Positions 37,443 through 45,908 of a stretch of 64,000 bases of DNA are shown in pieces. The position numbers and the translations under genes are program-made. The stretch lies in assembly GCF_012927105.1 (NCBI RefSeq), contig NZ_JABBFV010000010.1, positions 1 to 64,000 on the forward strand, read 5' to 3'. Under the pieces are notes generated by a model. That model had not been told where the DNA came from and did no database searches. It saw nothing but the letters and a program-made list of their open reading frames with translations. Source of the stretch: Sphingobium psychrophilum (GTDB lineage Bacteria > Pseudomonadota > Alphaproteobacteria > Sphingomonadales > Sphingomonadaceae). Positions within the stretch are counted from its first letter, which is position 1; each line of letters opens with the position of its first letter.

Positions 37443-37515
37443 CTATTGGGCAAGCCGGAATGGCCGCCGCACGCCCGCTTCTGGTCGAAGCCTACAGCGT
37501 CCTTCTTCGCTGCGC

Positions 37516-37546
37516 AAAAAAAGGCCCGCCGTTTGACGGGCGGGCC
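37516..37546 (-). terminator. Terminator of the entericidin-like gene
   Basis: On the minus strand GGCCCGCC (37539-37546) pairs with GGCGGGCC (37523-37530), followed by T7 (the A-run at 37516-37522). It lies about 45 nt after the stop codon. Confidence 0.9.
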
Positions 37547-37589
37547 ATGCTAGGGAGCGGGGTAGTAAACTATCGGGTCTGTTCGACCC

Positions 37590-37718
37590 TTAGTTCGCAG
37601 TCTTTTCCACGGCCTTGCCGGCGCTCTGCACGTCGCGGCCTGCGCCTTCGACCGTGTTGCACGCGGCAACCATGAGCGATCCGGTGAGCAGCACGGCGGC
37701 TAGAATTTTCTTGGTCAT
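37590..37718 (-). CDS. Entericidin A/B-family small lipoprotein
   Basis: 42-residue lipoprotein. A short signal peptide ends at a lipobox-like MVAAC with acceptor C20, followed by the entericidin-type NTVEGAGRDVQSAGKAVEKTAN. GAGGAG lies at good distance before the ATG at 37718. Entericidins are small envelope lipoproteins, often stationary-phase or stress induced, with an unclear function. A candidate EcfG promoter lies upstream at 37780 and its own terminator downstream. Confidence 0.9.
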   Translation of the reverse strand: MTKKILAAVLLTGSLMVAACNTVEGAGRDVQSAGKAVEKTAN

Positions 37719-37779
37719 CGGAAATCTCCTCGTCAAAATCTGTGACCGGATGGCGACGCCATCGCAGTGACACAGGAAG

Positions 37780-37804
37780 AACCCACGCTGCCGCGATACG
37801 TTCC
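37780..37804 (-). promoter_or_regulatory. Candidate EcfG (general stress sigma) promoter of the entericidin-like gene
   Basis: On the minus strand GGAAC (37800-37804) is followed after 16 nt by GGTT (37780-37783), matching the alphaproteobacterial GGAAC-N16/17-CGTT consensus at 8 of 9 positions. A start a few bases further would give a leader of about 50 nt. Confidence 0.6.
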
Positions 37805-37854
37805 GCAGCCGAAAAGAATAAAGATTTCAAAAGGAAAGGCCCCGGAAAAAGTCT

Positions 37855-37893
37855 GAGCCCGGAACGTGTCGGGGGGGGAGACGTTCCGGGCTC
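37855..37893. promoter_or_regulatory. 13-bp-arm palindrome carrying an EcfG consensus on both strands
   Basis: Perfect inverted repeat: arms GAGCCCGGAACGT and ACGTTCCGGGCTC around a 13-nt loop with a G8 run. Because of the symmetry, GGAAC-N16-CGTT occurs exactly on both strands (plus: 37861-37885; minus: 37887-37863). It could be a bidirectional stress promoter, a transcribed hairpin, or both. Confidence 0.6.
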
Positions 37894-38013
37894 ATATTTT
37901 GCGGATAGCAAGAGCGGGGGGCAAAAGATTTGCTATCCGGAATACAGAACCCGTCATGGCCCAAATCGGTTCCCGCCAGCCTTCAAAAAAGCATTTTTTA
38001 ATATGCCTTTTTT
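37893..38013 (+). ncRNA. Candidate small RNA between the entericidin and SleB genes
   Basis: A transcript from the plus-strand EcfG consensus would start near 37893, form a 10-bp perfect hairpin (37902-37911 with 37930-37939, G-rich loop) and end at an A/T-flanked hairpin (37985-37994 with 38003-38013) followed by T6. No protein is encoded. On the minus strand the same structures would show C-rich loops instead, so orientation is unproven; the last hairpin may simply be the terminator of the SleB gene. Confidence 0.3.
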
Positions 38014-38080
38014 CCAGTCACTTCGATGATTATCAGATTCTTAACCGCAAGAAACCGCCGGTTCTGGCAAAAAAACGATG

Positions 38081-39052
38081 TCAGATGAGCGGACGGCCGC
38101 TGTTGCGATATTCCGGCCGGATGGTGGATTCCGGCAGGCCGTCATCGACACGCTGCGGTAGCGGCGCTGGTGTCCATCCGCTGCGCGGCGCGACCGGGGG
38201 TAGGGCTTGGGTGGGCGGCGTATAGGGCGCTGCCAGCATCTCGATCGGCTGCGCCGGGCGGGCGGGCCAGCTGGTGCGGGCCGGTCCCGATATCGTCTCG
38301 CGCCCCAGATAGGGGGCGGCGAAGGCCGCGGGTGTGCCGCTGAAGCCGGGATTGCGATAGAAGATATGCGCGCCGATCACCGCCACCGCCTGTAGGCTGG
38401 ACGACCAGTCGGGCCGCACGGCCAGCGTGTGATAATGGGTGGCGAGGCCGACCGGGGCATAGACTTTCCCCGCCAGCGCGTCCTCCGCCACGCGCCGCGC
38501 CCGCACCCATGCGGCCGCGGCGGGCACGCGCGCCATCGCCCCGTCGCAGCTGAAGGTGAACTGGCATCGATAGTCGGTGCGTTCCGACCCCTGATAGACG
38601 ACGCCGCACACCGTATTGGGCCATAGCTGGCTGCGCACGCGGTTCAGAACCACCTGCGCCACCGCGCGCTGGCCATCGTCCGGTTCGTTGGCGGCCTCAT
38701 AATAGACGGCCGAGGTCAGGCAGTTGAGCGCGCGATAGCTGTCGAGGCCGGTGAGGCCGCGAAAGATCATGGCGGGCGCGGCCTTCACTTCGTCTAGGCC
38801 CAGAACATGCTCGCTCTGCACCGTGGCGACGCCGGGCACCGGATCGAACGCCCCTTGCGCATAGAAAAAGGCGGAGCCGGGGAAGTTCGCGCCCGAATCT
38901 TCCGCCGGATCGGCCATCGATCGGCTTTGTTCGCCGTCCAGCATGTCGAGCGGCGCGGCGGTGATCAGGCGCGGGGCGACGAGCAACAGCAGCGCGATCG
39001 CAAGGATCGCCCCATGTCCCTTCCATCCCCGCATCTGCGCAAAAAACCGCAT
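38081..39052 (-). CDS. SleB-type cell wall hydrolase
   Basis: 323-residue protein with an N-terminal membrane anchor or signal (about 14-33) and a SleB-like Hydrolase_2 domain (about 105-235). The likely catalytic glutamate is in AVYYEAANE, followed by the typical AVAQVVLNRV and CGVVYQGS segments. The C-terminal 80 residues are proline-rich. It probably acts as a lytic transglycosylase-like enzyme on peptidoglycan in the periplasm. In non-spore-formers such proteins take part in wall turnover. Confidence 0.9.
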   Translation of the reverse strand: MRFFAQMRGWKGHGAILAIALLLLVAPRLITAAPLDMLDGEQSRSMADPAEDSGANFPGSAFFYAQGAFDPVPGVATVQSEHVLGLDEVKAAPAMIFRGLTGLDSYRALNCLTSAVYYEAANEPDDGQRAVAQVVLNRVRSQLWPNTVCGVVYQGSERTDYRCQFTFSCDGAMARVPAAAAWVRARRVAEDALAGKVYAPVGLATHYHTLAVRPDWSSSLQAVAVIGAHIFYRNPGFSGTPAAFAAPYLGRETISGPARTSWPARPAQPIEMLAAPYTPPTQALPPVAPRSGWTPAPLPQRVDDGLPESTIRPEYRNSGRPLI

Positions 39053-39166
39053 GCCAAACCCTGTTGCTGCGCGACACCATGTCGGCCCAGCCCGCCCTTA
39101 ACCCAATTCCCTTGCGCTTTCCTCTATGGATTTGGGCCTGTGCCGCGATGGGACGCCGGAGGGTGA

Positions 39167-39191
39167 AAAGATTAACCGGGCAAAGATTAAC
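39167..39191. repeat. Two direct repeats AAAGATTAAC before cysK
   Basis: AAAGATTAAC occurs at 39167-39176 and 39182-39191, 15 bp apart, in the divergent sleB-cysK region. It could be a regulator-binding pair. The TTAA spacing (11 nt) does not match the CtrA consensus. Confidence 0.45.
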
Positions 39192-39271
39192 AGCGCGGTG
39201 AAATGGCCGCTTTCTCAGTGTCATCATTCCCTTGCTTGGCAAAGCCGCGCCCGCTCCGCTATGCGGGTGCC

Positions 39272-40267
39272 ATGCTGCTTCAACCCAATAGTCTCGCGCT
39301 CATCGGCAACACCCCTATGGTGCGCCTCGCTGGTCCTTCGCAGGAAACCGGCTGCGATATTTTCGCCAAGTGCGAATTCGCCAATCCCGGCGCCTCGGTC
39401 AAGGACCGGGCGGCGCTGTTCATCGTCAACGATGCCGAGGAAAAGGGCCTGCTTCAGCCCGGCGGCACCATCGTCGAGGGGACGGCTGGCAATACCGGCA
39501 TCGGCCTGGCGCTGGTCGCCAATGCCAAGGGGTATAAGACGATCATCGTCATGCCCGAAACGCAGAGCCGGGAAAAGATGGATACGCTGCGGGCGCTGGG
39601 CGCCGAGCTGGTGACGGTCCCGGCCGCGCCTTATTCGAACCCCGGCCATTTCGTCCACACGTCACGTCGGCTGGCGGAGGAGACGGAAGGCGCGATCTGG
39701 GCCAACCAGTTCGACAATATCGCCAACCGCAAGGCGCATATCGTCGGCACGGCCGAGGAGATCTGGACCCAGATGGACGGCCGGATCGACGGCTTCACTT
39801 GTGCGGCCGGCACCGGCGGCACGATCGCGGGCGTGGGCCTGGGCCTGAAAGCCAAGGATGAGAATATCACCATCGCGCTCAGCGATCCGCATGGCGCAGC
39901 GCTCTACAGCTATTATGCGACCGGCGAGTTGAAGTCTGAAGGCTCTTCGGTGGCCGAGGGCATCGGCCAGGGGCGCATCACCGCCAATCTGGAAGGTGCG
40001 CCGATCGACACCCAGTTCCGCATTTCCGACGCGGACGGCATGGAGTGGGTCCGTCGCTTGCTAAGCGAGGAAGGGCTGTGCCTGGGCCTGTCGTCGGGCA
40101 TCAATGTCGCGGGTGCGGTGGCGCTGGCGCGGCAATTGGGGCCGGGCAAGCGGATCGCGACGATCCTGTGCGACACCGGCTTTCGCTATCTTTCGACCCT
40201 TTATAACCGTCAGTGGCTCGAATCTAAGGGCTTGACGGTCTTCCCCTGGCTCGCGCACACTGCATGA
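39272..40267 (+). CDS. cysK: Cysteine synthase A
   Basis: 331-residue PLP enzyme converting O-acetylserine and sulfide to cysteine. The PLP lysine is in NPGASVKDR, the substrate loop is GTAGNTG, and the phosphate-binding loop GTGGTIAG. The ATG at 39272 matches the family start. It overlaps the next small gene by 4 nt. Its substrate is supplied by the acetyltransferase at 6964. Confidence 0.94.
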   Translation: MLLQPNSLALIGNTPMVRLAGPSQETGCDIFAKCEFANPGASVKDRAALFIVNDAEEKGLLQPGGTIVEGTAGNTGIGLALVANAKGYKTIIVMPETQSREKMDTLRALGAELVTVPAAPYSNPGHFVHTSRRLAEETEGAIWANQFDNIANRKAHIVGTAEEIWTQMDGRIDGFTCAAGTGGTIAGVGLGLKAKDENITIALSDPHGAALYSYYATGELKSEGSSVAEGIGQGRITANLEGAPIDTQFRISDADGMEWVRRLLSEEGLCLGLSSGINVAGAVALARQLGPGKRIATILCDTGFRYLSTLYNRQWLESKGLTVFPWLAHTA

Positions 40268-40620
40268 ACGCCGACACGGGTCGCGGCGAAGAGGTTCAGA
40301 GCGTCGCCATGGCTGAAACACCCCGCCGACAGGAAGGGTTACAGCGCGTCCAGATTGGCTTGACCGGTCTGGCGGGTGTGGTGTTGCTGGTGGGCCTGGC
40401 CAATATCGTCATCGAAAAGGCGCGGCTGGACGATGCCGCGCTGCCGCCGCCGGTGGTGCCGACGCTCAGCGCCAGCAGCAATGCCGTGTCGCCCCGCGAT
40501 CCGCTGGCCGAACTGGGCGTGCAGCCAGCGCCGGAACAGGCGCCGATCGTTCCTGATCTGCAACCCGATCCCAATATCCGCAAACCCATGGACCGCGATC
40601 CCACGCAGCAGCAGCGCTGA
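40264..40620 (+). CDS. Small single-pass membrane protein of unknown function
   Basis: 118-residue protein: charged N-terminus (1-30), one hydrophobic helix (about 33-50), then a proline-rich hydrophilic tail. The ATGA overlap with cysK argues for coupled expression. I know no domain for it. A role related to cysteine synthesis is not implied by the sequence. Confidence 0.65.
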   Translation: MNADTGRGEEVQSVAMAETPRRQEGLQRVQIGLTGLAGVVLLVGLANIVIEKARLDDAALPPPVVPTLSASSNAVSPRDPLAELGVQPAPEQAPIVPDLQPDPNIRKPMDRDPTQQQR

Positions 40621-40649
40621 GTGATGCAGCCGGGCCGGGATCGCCGCCG

Positions 40650-41915
40650 ATGATGGCGGGGTTGAAACGATTCCTGTGGCTCTGGCTGCCAGCGCTGGTA
40701 ATTATGCTGGCGGGCCTCTGGCGCGCCTGGCTGACCGGGCAGGCCGATCCCTGGGACTGGGGCGTGCCCATGGCGCTGCTCCTCGCCGGGGCGGGCCTGC
40801 TGCTGGCGCGACGCGGATGGGCGATGCTGACCTGGGTGGCGGTGGGTGGCGTCGGGATGGCGCTGATCTTCTGTGCTTTCGCGGCGGGACGCGCGCCGGA
40901 TGGGATGGCGGTGCTAGGGCTGTTCGCGGTCGCGCTGCTGGCCGTTCTCGGCGGGGCATTCATACGCCAACATCCGTTCGTTTCGAGCGAAGTCGAGAAG
41001 CCCGGCGCAAACGCTTCTCGACTTCGCTCGAAACGAACGGGCTTGGGTGTGATTTTCCTTGTTATGGCGGCGCTACTCCTCTGGCGCGGCCCCGCCCAGC
41101 CGTTGCAACCCGCCCCGGATCGCCCGAGGCTCGCCGTCATCACCGGCCTGCCGCTCTTCTGGAGCGAGTCGGGGCAGGGCGGGCCACAGGAAGCGCCCAT
41201 CGTCACGATCCTGCGCACCCGCTTCACGGTCATGCCTATGGACGACACGGTGCAGCTCAAGGCATCGGGCGCGCGACGCCTGTTGCTGGCGCAGCCACGC
41301 GCGCTGACGCCCGCGCAACTGGTTGCGATCGATCGATGGGTGCGGGATGGCGGCACTGCGCTGGTGCTGGCCGATCCGCTGCTGCGCTGGCCGTCGGACC
41401 TGCCGCTGGGTGATCGCCGCCGCGCGCCGCCTACCAGCCTGCTGGGGCCGCTGCTTGAACATTGGGGCTTCGCGCCGTCGGGCGTCATGGAAGGATCGGA
41501 AATCCGGCATTTTCTACCCGATGGCCAGTTGATCACCCTGTCCGGCGTGCAGCGATCGGGTGCGGCCCTGCTGCATCGCCAGCGCATCGGCCAGGGCGCG
41601 GTGCTGGTGCTGGGCGACGCCGATCCGATAGATGATCGCTTGTGGCTCGCCGATCCCGCCCATCCGCTCGATCCCCGCTATTGGGTGGCCGATACGCCTG
41701 CGCTCGTCGTCCGCTGGTTGGGCGGGGCATCCATCCCCGGCTACCGGCGCTGGATGCGCGACGCGCAGGATGTCACCCGCGCGCTCCGTTGGGCGCTTCT
41801 GGCCGGGACGATATGGGCGATAGTGGGCGCGATGCTGCTCCACCGGGGACGGCGCGGGGCCACGCCCGGAACAAAAGGAGAAGATGGCGAGGCAAAAGAT
41901 AACAAATCCGGTTAG
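40650..41915 (+). CDS. Membrane protein with DUF4350-like domain, carrying a palindrome-derived insertion
   Basis: 421-residue protein: several N-terminal membrane segments (about 9-29, 40-58, 62-84, 88-106 and 133-148), a soluble Rossmann-like region (about 160-370, resembling DUF4350/GldG-type domains, e.g. LAVITGLPLFWSE and GQGAVLVLGDADPIDD), and a C-terminal membrane helix (about 385-402). Residues 109-131 (HPFVSSEVEKPGANASRLRS followed by KRT) are encoded exactly by a family A palindrome and keep the frame open. They fall in a loop between membrane helices. The domain name is tentative. Confidence 0.7.
   Translation: MMAGLKRFLWLWLPALVIMLAGLWRAWLTGQADPWDWGVPMALLLAGAGLLLARRGWAMLTWVAVGGVGMALIFCAFAAGRAPDGMAVLGLFAVALLAVLGGAFIRQHPFVSSEVEKPGANASRLRSKRTGLGVIFLVMAALLLWRGPAQPLQPAPDRPRLAVITGLPLFWSESGQGGPQEAPIVTILRTRFTVMPMDDTVQLKASGARRLLLAQPRALTPAQLVAIDRWVRDGGTALVLADPLLRWPSDLPLGDRRRAPPTSLLGPLLEHWGFAPSGVMEGSEIRHFLPDGQLITLSGVQRSGAALLHRQRIGQGAVLVLGDADPIDDRLWLADPAHPLDPRYWVADTPALVVRWLGGASIPGYRRWMRDAQDVTRALRWALLAGTIWAIVGAMLLHRGRRGATPGTKGEDGEAKDNKSG
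40974..41040. repeat. Palindromic repeat, family A, copy 4, inside a coding region
   Basis: The arms at 40974-41001 and 41013-41040 are 28-bp perfect reverse complements with an 11-nt loop. The preceding CCAACAT is shared with copy 1 at 7979, showing the same boundary. It is the most perfect copy in the window and lies in frame inside the gene at 40650-41915. Confidence 0.93.
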
Positions 41916-41936
41916 TCCCGAATTTCACCGTCTTTT

Positions 41937-41976
41937 CCCACTACTGCCCATGCTTTCCCATTGCAGTGACCCCCCA
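41937..41976. promoter_or_regulatory. Putative MraZ-binding boxes upstream of mraZ
   Basis: CCCA (TGGG on the other strand) occurs at 41937, 41947 and 41957, exactly one per 10 bp, with a fourth at 41973. MraZ proteins bind TGGG-type direct repeats with about 10-bp period in the mra promoter. This is the expected autoregulatory site of the dcw cluster. The promoter itself should lie between here and 42101. Confidence 0.75.
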
Positions 41977-42101
41977 TGCTTGGTACGTAAACCAGCATTG
42001 GGGTTCGTCAGGCTTTTGTGCAGTCCTGTACGCTGGATGGTCTTCTCGTGATTCCGGCGACAGGCGGCCTGTGCCCTGCATAAAAGGGGTCGGTTGCCAG
42101 C

Positions 42102-42599
42102 GTGTCGGACGTCATTCTCTATTCGGGCAACGCATTCAGCGTCGCGGACGGCAAGGGCCGTTTCGTGCTGCCCCTGGAGATGCGCAAGCTGGTCACCCAG
42201 GCCAGCGGCGGGCAGAATCGGCTGTGCCTGTCGATCCATATGGACAATGGCTGCGCCACCGGCTTCGGCCTGTCCCACAAGCAGTTCCTGTTCGAAGAGG
42301 TCGATAAGCTGGAGCGTCAGGCCTATGAAGCCGGGCGCGATTTCAACGCCGATCTGGAACGCGAAAATCGGCTGGGCACGATCGAGGACGTCAATTTCGA
42401 CGATGCCGGCCGCTTCTTCCTGCACCCTGATATCAAGGACGAAGCCGGCATCACCGACGCGATCTTCTTCTATGGCGTTGGCCGCTATTTCCAGGTCTGG
42501 AAGCCCGAAGCGCTCATCGAAAGCCCCGATCGCCCGGCGCTGATCCGCAACAAGGTCCGGCGCTGGATCGACGCGCGAGCCGAAGGGGCGGCCAAGTGA
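42102..42599 (+). CDS. mraZ: MraZ, regulator of the division and cell wall cluster
   Basis: 165-residue protein with two SpoVT/AbrB-like DNA-binding domains (the first [15 protein letters not shown], the second around [11 protein letters not shown]). First gene of the dcw cluster; MraZ usually represses its own operon through the boxes just upstream. GTG start. Overlaps rsmH by 4 nt (GTGA). Confidence 0.93.
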   Translation: MSDVILYSGNAFSVADGKGRFVLPLEMRKLVTQASGGQNRLCLSIHMDNGCATGFGLSHKQFLFEEVDKLERQAYEAGRDFNADLERENRLGTIEDVNFDDAGRFFLHPDIKDEAGITDAIFFYGVGRYFQVWKPEALIESPDRPALIRNKVRRWIDARAEGAAK

Positions 42600-43558
42600 G
42601 CGACGCCGTTTCCGCAACCGCCCCCCACATTCCCGTCCTCCTTGCCGAAGTGCTCGACGCTCTCGCCATCACCCCTGGCGAGATACATGTCGATGGCACC
42701 TTTGGCGCGGGTGGCTACAGCAGCGCCATGGCGATGGCCCAGGCGCAGGTCTTCGCCTTCGATCGTGACCCCGATGCGATCCGCGAAGGGCAGGGCGTGG
42801 CCGATGCGCATGGCATCACGCTGATCGCGGGCGAATTTTCGCGCATGGTCGAATTGCTGGCGGAACGCGGCATCAGCCAGGTGTCGGGCATCACGCTCGA
42901 CATCGGCGTCTCCTCGATGCAGCTCGACCGGGCGAATCGCGGCTTTTCCTTCCAGGCCGACGGCCCGCTCGACATGACGATGAGCCAGGACGGCATGAAC
43001 GCCGCCGATTTCCTCAACACCGCGTCGGAAGAGGATATCGCCAACGTCATCTACCGCTATGGCGACGAACCGCGGTCGCGCCGCGTGGCCCGCGCCATCG
43101 TGGCGGCGCGCCCGCTGGAGCGCACCGCCCAGTTGGCCGCCGTGGTCCGCCGCGCACTGGGCCACAAGCCGCATGACAAGAAAGACCCGGCGACCCGCAC
43201 CTTCCAGGCGATCCGCATCCATGTGAATCAGGAACTGGAAGAGCTGGAGCGGGCGCTCGACGCGGCCGAGGCGCTGCTGGAGGAGGGTGGTCGCCTTGCG
43301 ATCGTCACCTTCCACAGTCTGGAGGACCGTATCGTCAAGCAGTTCCTGCGCAATCGCAGCGGTGGCGAGGGGGCCGGGTCCAGGCATCTACCCGAACGCG
43401 CCGCGGCACCGCAACCGACCTTCGCCAAGCCCGCCAAGCCGGTGCGGGCAGGGGACGCAGAACTGGCGCGCAACCCCCGCGCGCGGTCCGCCACGCTGCG
43501 CTCCGCCATCCGCACCTCTGCCCCCGTCTCCTCGCCTCCCCGGAGTTCCAGCATATGA
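42596..43558 (+). CDS. rsmH: 16S rRNA (cytosine-1402-N4)-methyltransferase
   Basis: 320-residue SAM methyltransferase acting in the decoding centre of 16S r[16 protein letters not shown] and [10 protein letters not shown] mark the N-terminal SAM site, and the family stretch [18 protein letters not shown] follows. GTG start within the mraZ stop codon; overlaps ftsL. Confidence 0.95.
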   Translation: MSDAVSATAPHIPVLLAEVLDALAITPGEIHVDGTFGAGGYSSAMAMAQAQVFAFDRDPDAIREGQGVADAHGITLIAGEFSRMVELLAERGISQVSGITLDIGVSSMQLDRANRGFSFQADGPLDMTMSQDGMNAADFLNTASEEDIANVIYRYGDEPRSRRVARAIVAARPLERTAQLAAVVRRALGHKPHDKKDPATRTFQAIRIHVNQELEELERALDAAEALLEEGGRLAIVTFHSLEDRIVKQFLRNRSGGEGAGSRHLPERAAAPQPTFAKPAKPVRAGDAELARNPRARSATLRSAIRTSAPVSSPPRSSSI

Positions 43559-44205
43559 TCGCCGTGAAGAGGTTGCAGAGCCTGATCTGGGTGATCCTGG
43601 TCGCACTGGGCGCGCTGGGGGCCTATATGGTGTCGCTCAAGGTTGCGACCGAGCGTAACGAGCTGATGAAGGTGCGCGCGCAGATCGCGGGGGCGAAGGG
43701 CGACATTCGCTATCTGGAAACGGAATTTAGCGCGCGCGCCTCGATGCGCCAGCTGGAAAGCTGGAACCAGCATGACTTCATGTACGCCACGCCCAGCGCC
43801 CAGCAATATCTGGGCGGCGAACGGGCGCTGGCGCATCTGGATGGCATCCAGCCCAACGGCCCCGACTATGTCGCCCCGCCGGTGATGGTGGCGATGGTCG
43901 AAACCCCCGCCGACCTGCCGTCCGCGCCGCAAAGAGGCCCCGAAAGCCCGGCCGCGACCCAGATTCGCAGCGATATCGCGGTGATTCGAGAGGCCCATGC
44001 CGCCGATGTCGTTGACAAGCTGCCCAAGCCCGCGCCTCGCACCCCGGCGCAGCAGGCCAAGGTTGATGCCGATGTGAGCAAGCCCAATCCGATTGCGCGC
44101 AAGGCGGAACGGATGGCGATGCTCGACGCCAAGCTGCTGGACGACAGCACGCTGGGCGACCTGTCCGCCAAGGCGGCGCGCGAGAAACGCAGGGAGCAGC
44201 GCTGA
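43555..44205 (+). CDS. ftsL: FtsL-like cell division protein
   Basis: 216-residue bitopic membrane protein at the ftsL position: membrane helix (about 8-27) and a short coiled coil (about 30-60), then an extended, poorly conserved periplasmic tail that is long compared with classical FtsL (about 100-120 residues). It probably bridges FtsQ/FtsB and FtsI/FtsW in the divisome. The assignment rests mainly on position and topology. Confidence 0.8.
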   Translation: MIAVKRLQSLIWVILVALGALGAYMVSLKVATERNELMKVRAQIAGAKGDIRYLETEFSARASMRQLESWNQHDFMYATPSAQQYLGGERALAHLDGIQPNGPDYVAPPVMVAMVETPADLPSAPQRGPESPAATQIRSDIAVIREAHAADVVDKLPKPAPRTPAQQAKVDADVSKPNPIARKAERMAMLDAKLLDDSTLGDLSAKAAREKRREQR

Positions 44206-45908
44206 TGGCGACGATCATTGTCCAGCCAGGTGGCGAACGGGCGGGGCGACAACGGCTCAACCTGACCGCCATCGCCCATAACCGGTTGATGCTGCTGCTG
44301 ATCCTGTTCCTGGCTATCACCACTGTCCTGATCGGCCGACTCGCCTGGGTCGGCATTTTTGCGCAGGGGACGACGGGCGATGGCAGTCTGGCCGCTTTCC
44401 TGCCCGCGCGCGCCGATATCGTCGATCGCAACGGCGTGCCACTGGCGCGCACGATGGACGCCTATTCGGTCGCGGTCCGTCCGTCCAAGCTGATCGGCGA
44501 TCCGGCCGAACTGGCGCGCAAGCTGCACGACATCTTTCCCGACGAACCCGAAGCGACCTTCTACAAGAAACTGACGGGACGAGGCTGGGCCTATCTGCGC
44601 CGCCGCGCGCTGCCCGAACAGGTGGCGGCGGTGAATGCGCTGGGCGAAATCGGCATCGAATTTCCGCGTGAGAAGGAGCGGCTCTACCCGCAGCGCACCC
44701 TTGCCGCGCATGTGCTGGGCTTCGCGCCGGATTCCGCTGGCGTGGGCGGCATGGGGGTGGAGGCGGTCTTCAACGACCGGCTGACGGATGTAGCGCAGCG
44801 CGGCAAGCCCTTCGCCATATCGATCGACAGCCGGGTGCAGGGCGCGCTGGAAAGCGAGCTTTACGCCCAGTTGGTGCAGACGCGGGCCAAGGGTGCGGGC
44901 GGGGTCATCATGGACGCCAATACCGGCGAGATCATCGCCATGGCCTCCATTCCCGTATTCGACCCCAACAAGCTGCAAAATTATGCCGGCAAAAGTTGCA
45001 GCCAGTCGCCGCTCTGCAATCATATGGTGCAGGCCCGCTACGAAATGGGTTCCTCGTTCAAGCCGCTCGCCATCGCGGCGGCCATGGACGCCGGCGTCGT
45101 GACGTCGATGAGCAAGCGCTATGATGCGACCGCCCCACTTGCCGTCGCCGGCTTCCGCATCAAGGACGATCATGCGATGGGCCGCTGGATCAACGTGCCG
45201 GAAATCCTCGTCCACAGCTCCAATATCGGCACCGCGCGGATCGCTGACGAAATGGGCGCGGCACCGCTGCAAAAGATGTTCCGCAGCCTGGATTTCGACC
45301 AGCGCGCGCCGATCGAGTTTAACGAGCGCGCCAAGGGCATCTGGCCATCCAGCTGGGGCCGCATCACCAGCATGACCACATCCTACGGCCATGGCATCGC
45401 GGTCACGCCGCTGCATCTGGCGGCTGCCTATGCCGCTTTGGTCAATGGTGGCATCTGGCGTCCCGCGACCGTGCGTAAGCTCAGCGCCGATGAAGTGCCC
45501 GACGGGCGGCGCGTGTTTTCCGCCGCCACCAGCGCGCGGATGCGGCAACTGTTGCGGATGATCGTGTCGGCGGGTACAGGACGTAGCGCCGACGCCAAGG
45601 GATTCCGGGTGGGCGGCAAGACGGGTTCCGCCGAAAAGCCTCAAGAGGGGCGCTATAACAAGACTTCGCTGGTGACGACTTTCGCTTCTGCCTTCCCGAT
45701 GGACAATCCCCGCTACGTAGTCGTCGCGATCATGGACGAGGCGACGGGCCAATATGGCCTGCGCACGGCCGCCTGGACCGCCGCGCCGGTGGTCAAGCGG
45801 GTGGTGGAGCGGACCGGGCCGATGCTGGGGGTGATGCCGGACGAGAGCCGTGACGTCGATATTTCCGACCTGATGCCGCTGCTGCACGGCGACAAGGAGA
45901 AAGAATGA
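44205..45908 (+). CDS. ftsI: Division-specific transpeptidase FtsI (PBP3)
   Basis: 567-residue class B penicillin-binding protein with an N-terminal membrane helix (about 28-48) and pedestal domain. The transpeptidase motifs are S283-S-F-K286, S338-S-N340 and K472-T-G474. It cross-links septal peptidoglycan. Overlaps ftsL by 1 nt and murE by 4 nt. Confidence 0.96.
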   Translation: MATIIVQPGGERAGRQRLNLTAIAHNRLMLLLILFLAITTVLIGRLAWVGIFAQGTTGDGSLAAFLPARADIVDRNGVPLARTMDAYSVAVRPSKLIGDPAELARKLHDIFPDEPEATFYKKLTGRGWAYLRRRALPEQVAAVNALGEIGIEFPREKERLYPQRTLAAHVLGFAPDSAGVGGMGVEAVFNDRLTDVAQRGKPFAISIDSRVQGALESELYAQLVQTRAKGAGGVIMDANTGEIIAMASIPVFDPNKLQNYAGKSCSQSPLCNHMVQARYEMGSSFKPLAIAAAMDAGVVTSMSKRYDATAPLAVAGFRIKDDHAMGRWINVPEILVHSSNIGTARIADEMGAAPLQKMFRSLDFDQRAPIEFNERAKGIWPSSWGRITSMTTSYGHGIAVTPLHLAAAYAALVNGGIWRPATVRKLSADEVPDGRRVFSAATSARMRQLLRMIVSAGTGRSADAKGFRVGGKTGSAEKPQEGRYNKTSLVTTFASAFPMDNPRYVVVAIMDEATGQYGLRTAAWTAAPVVKRVVERTGPMLGVMPDESRDVDISDLMPLLHGDKEKE

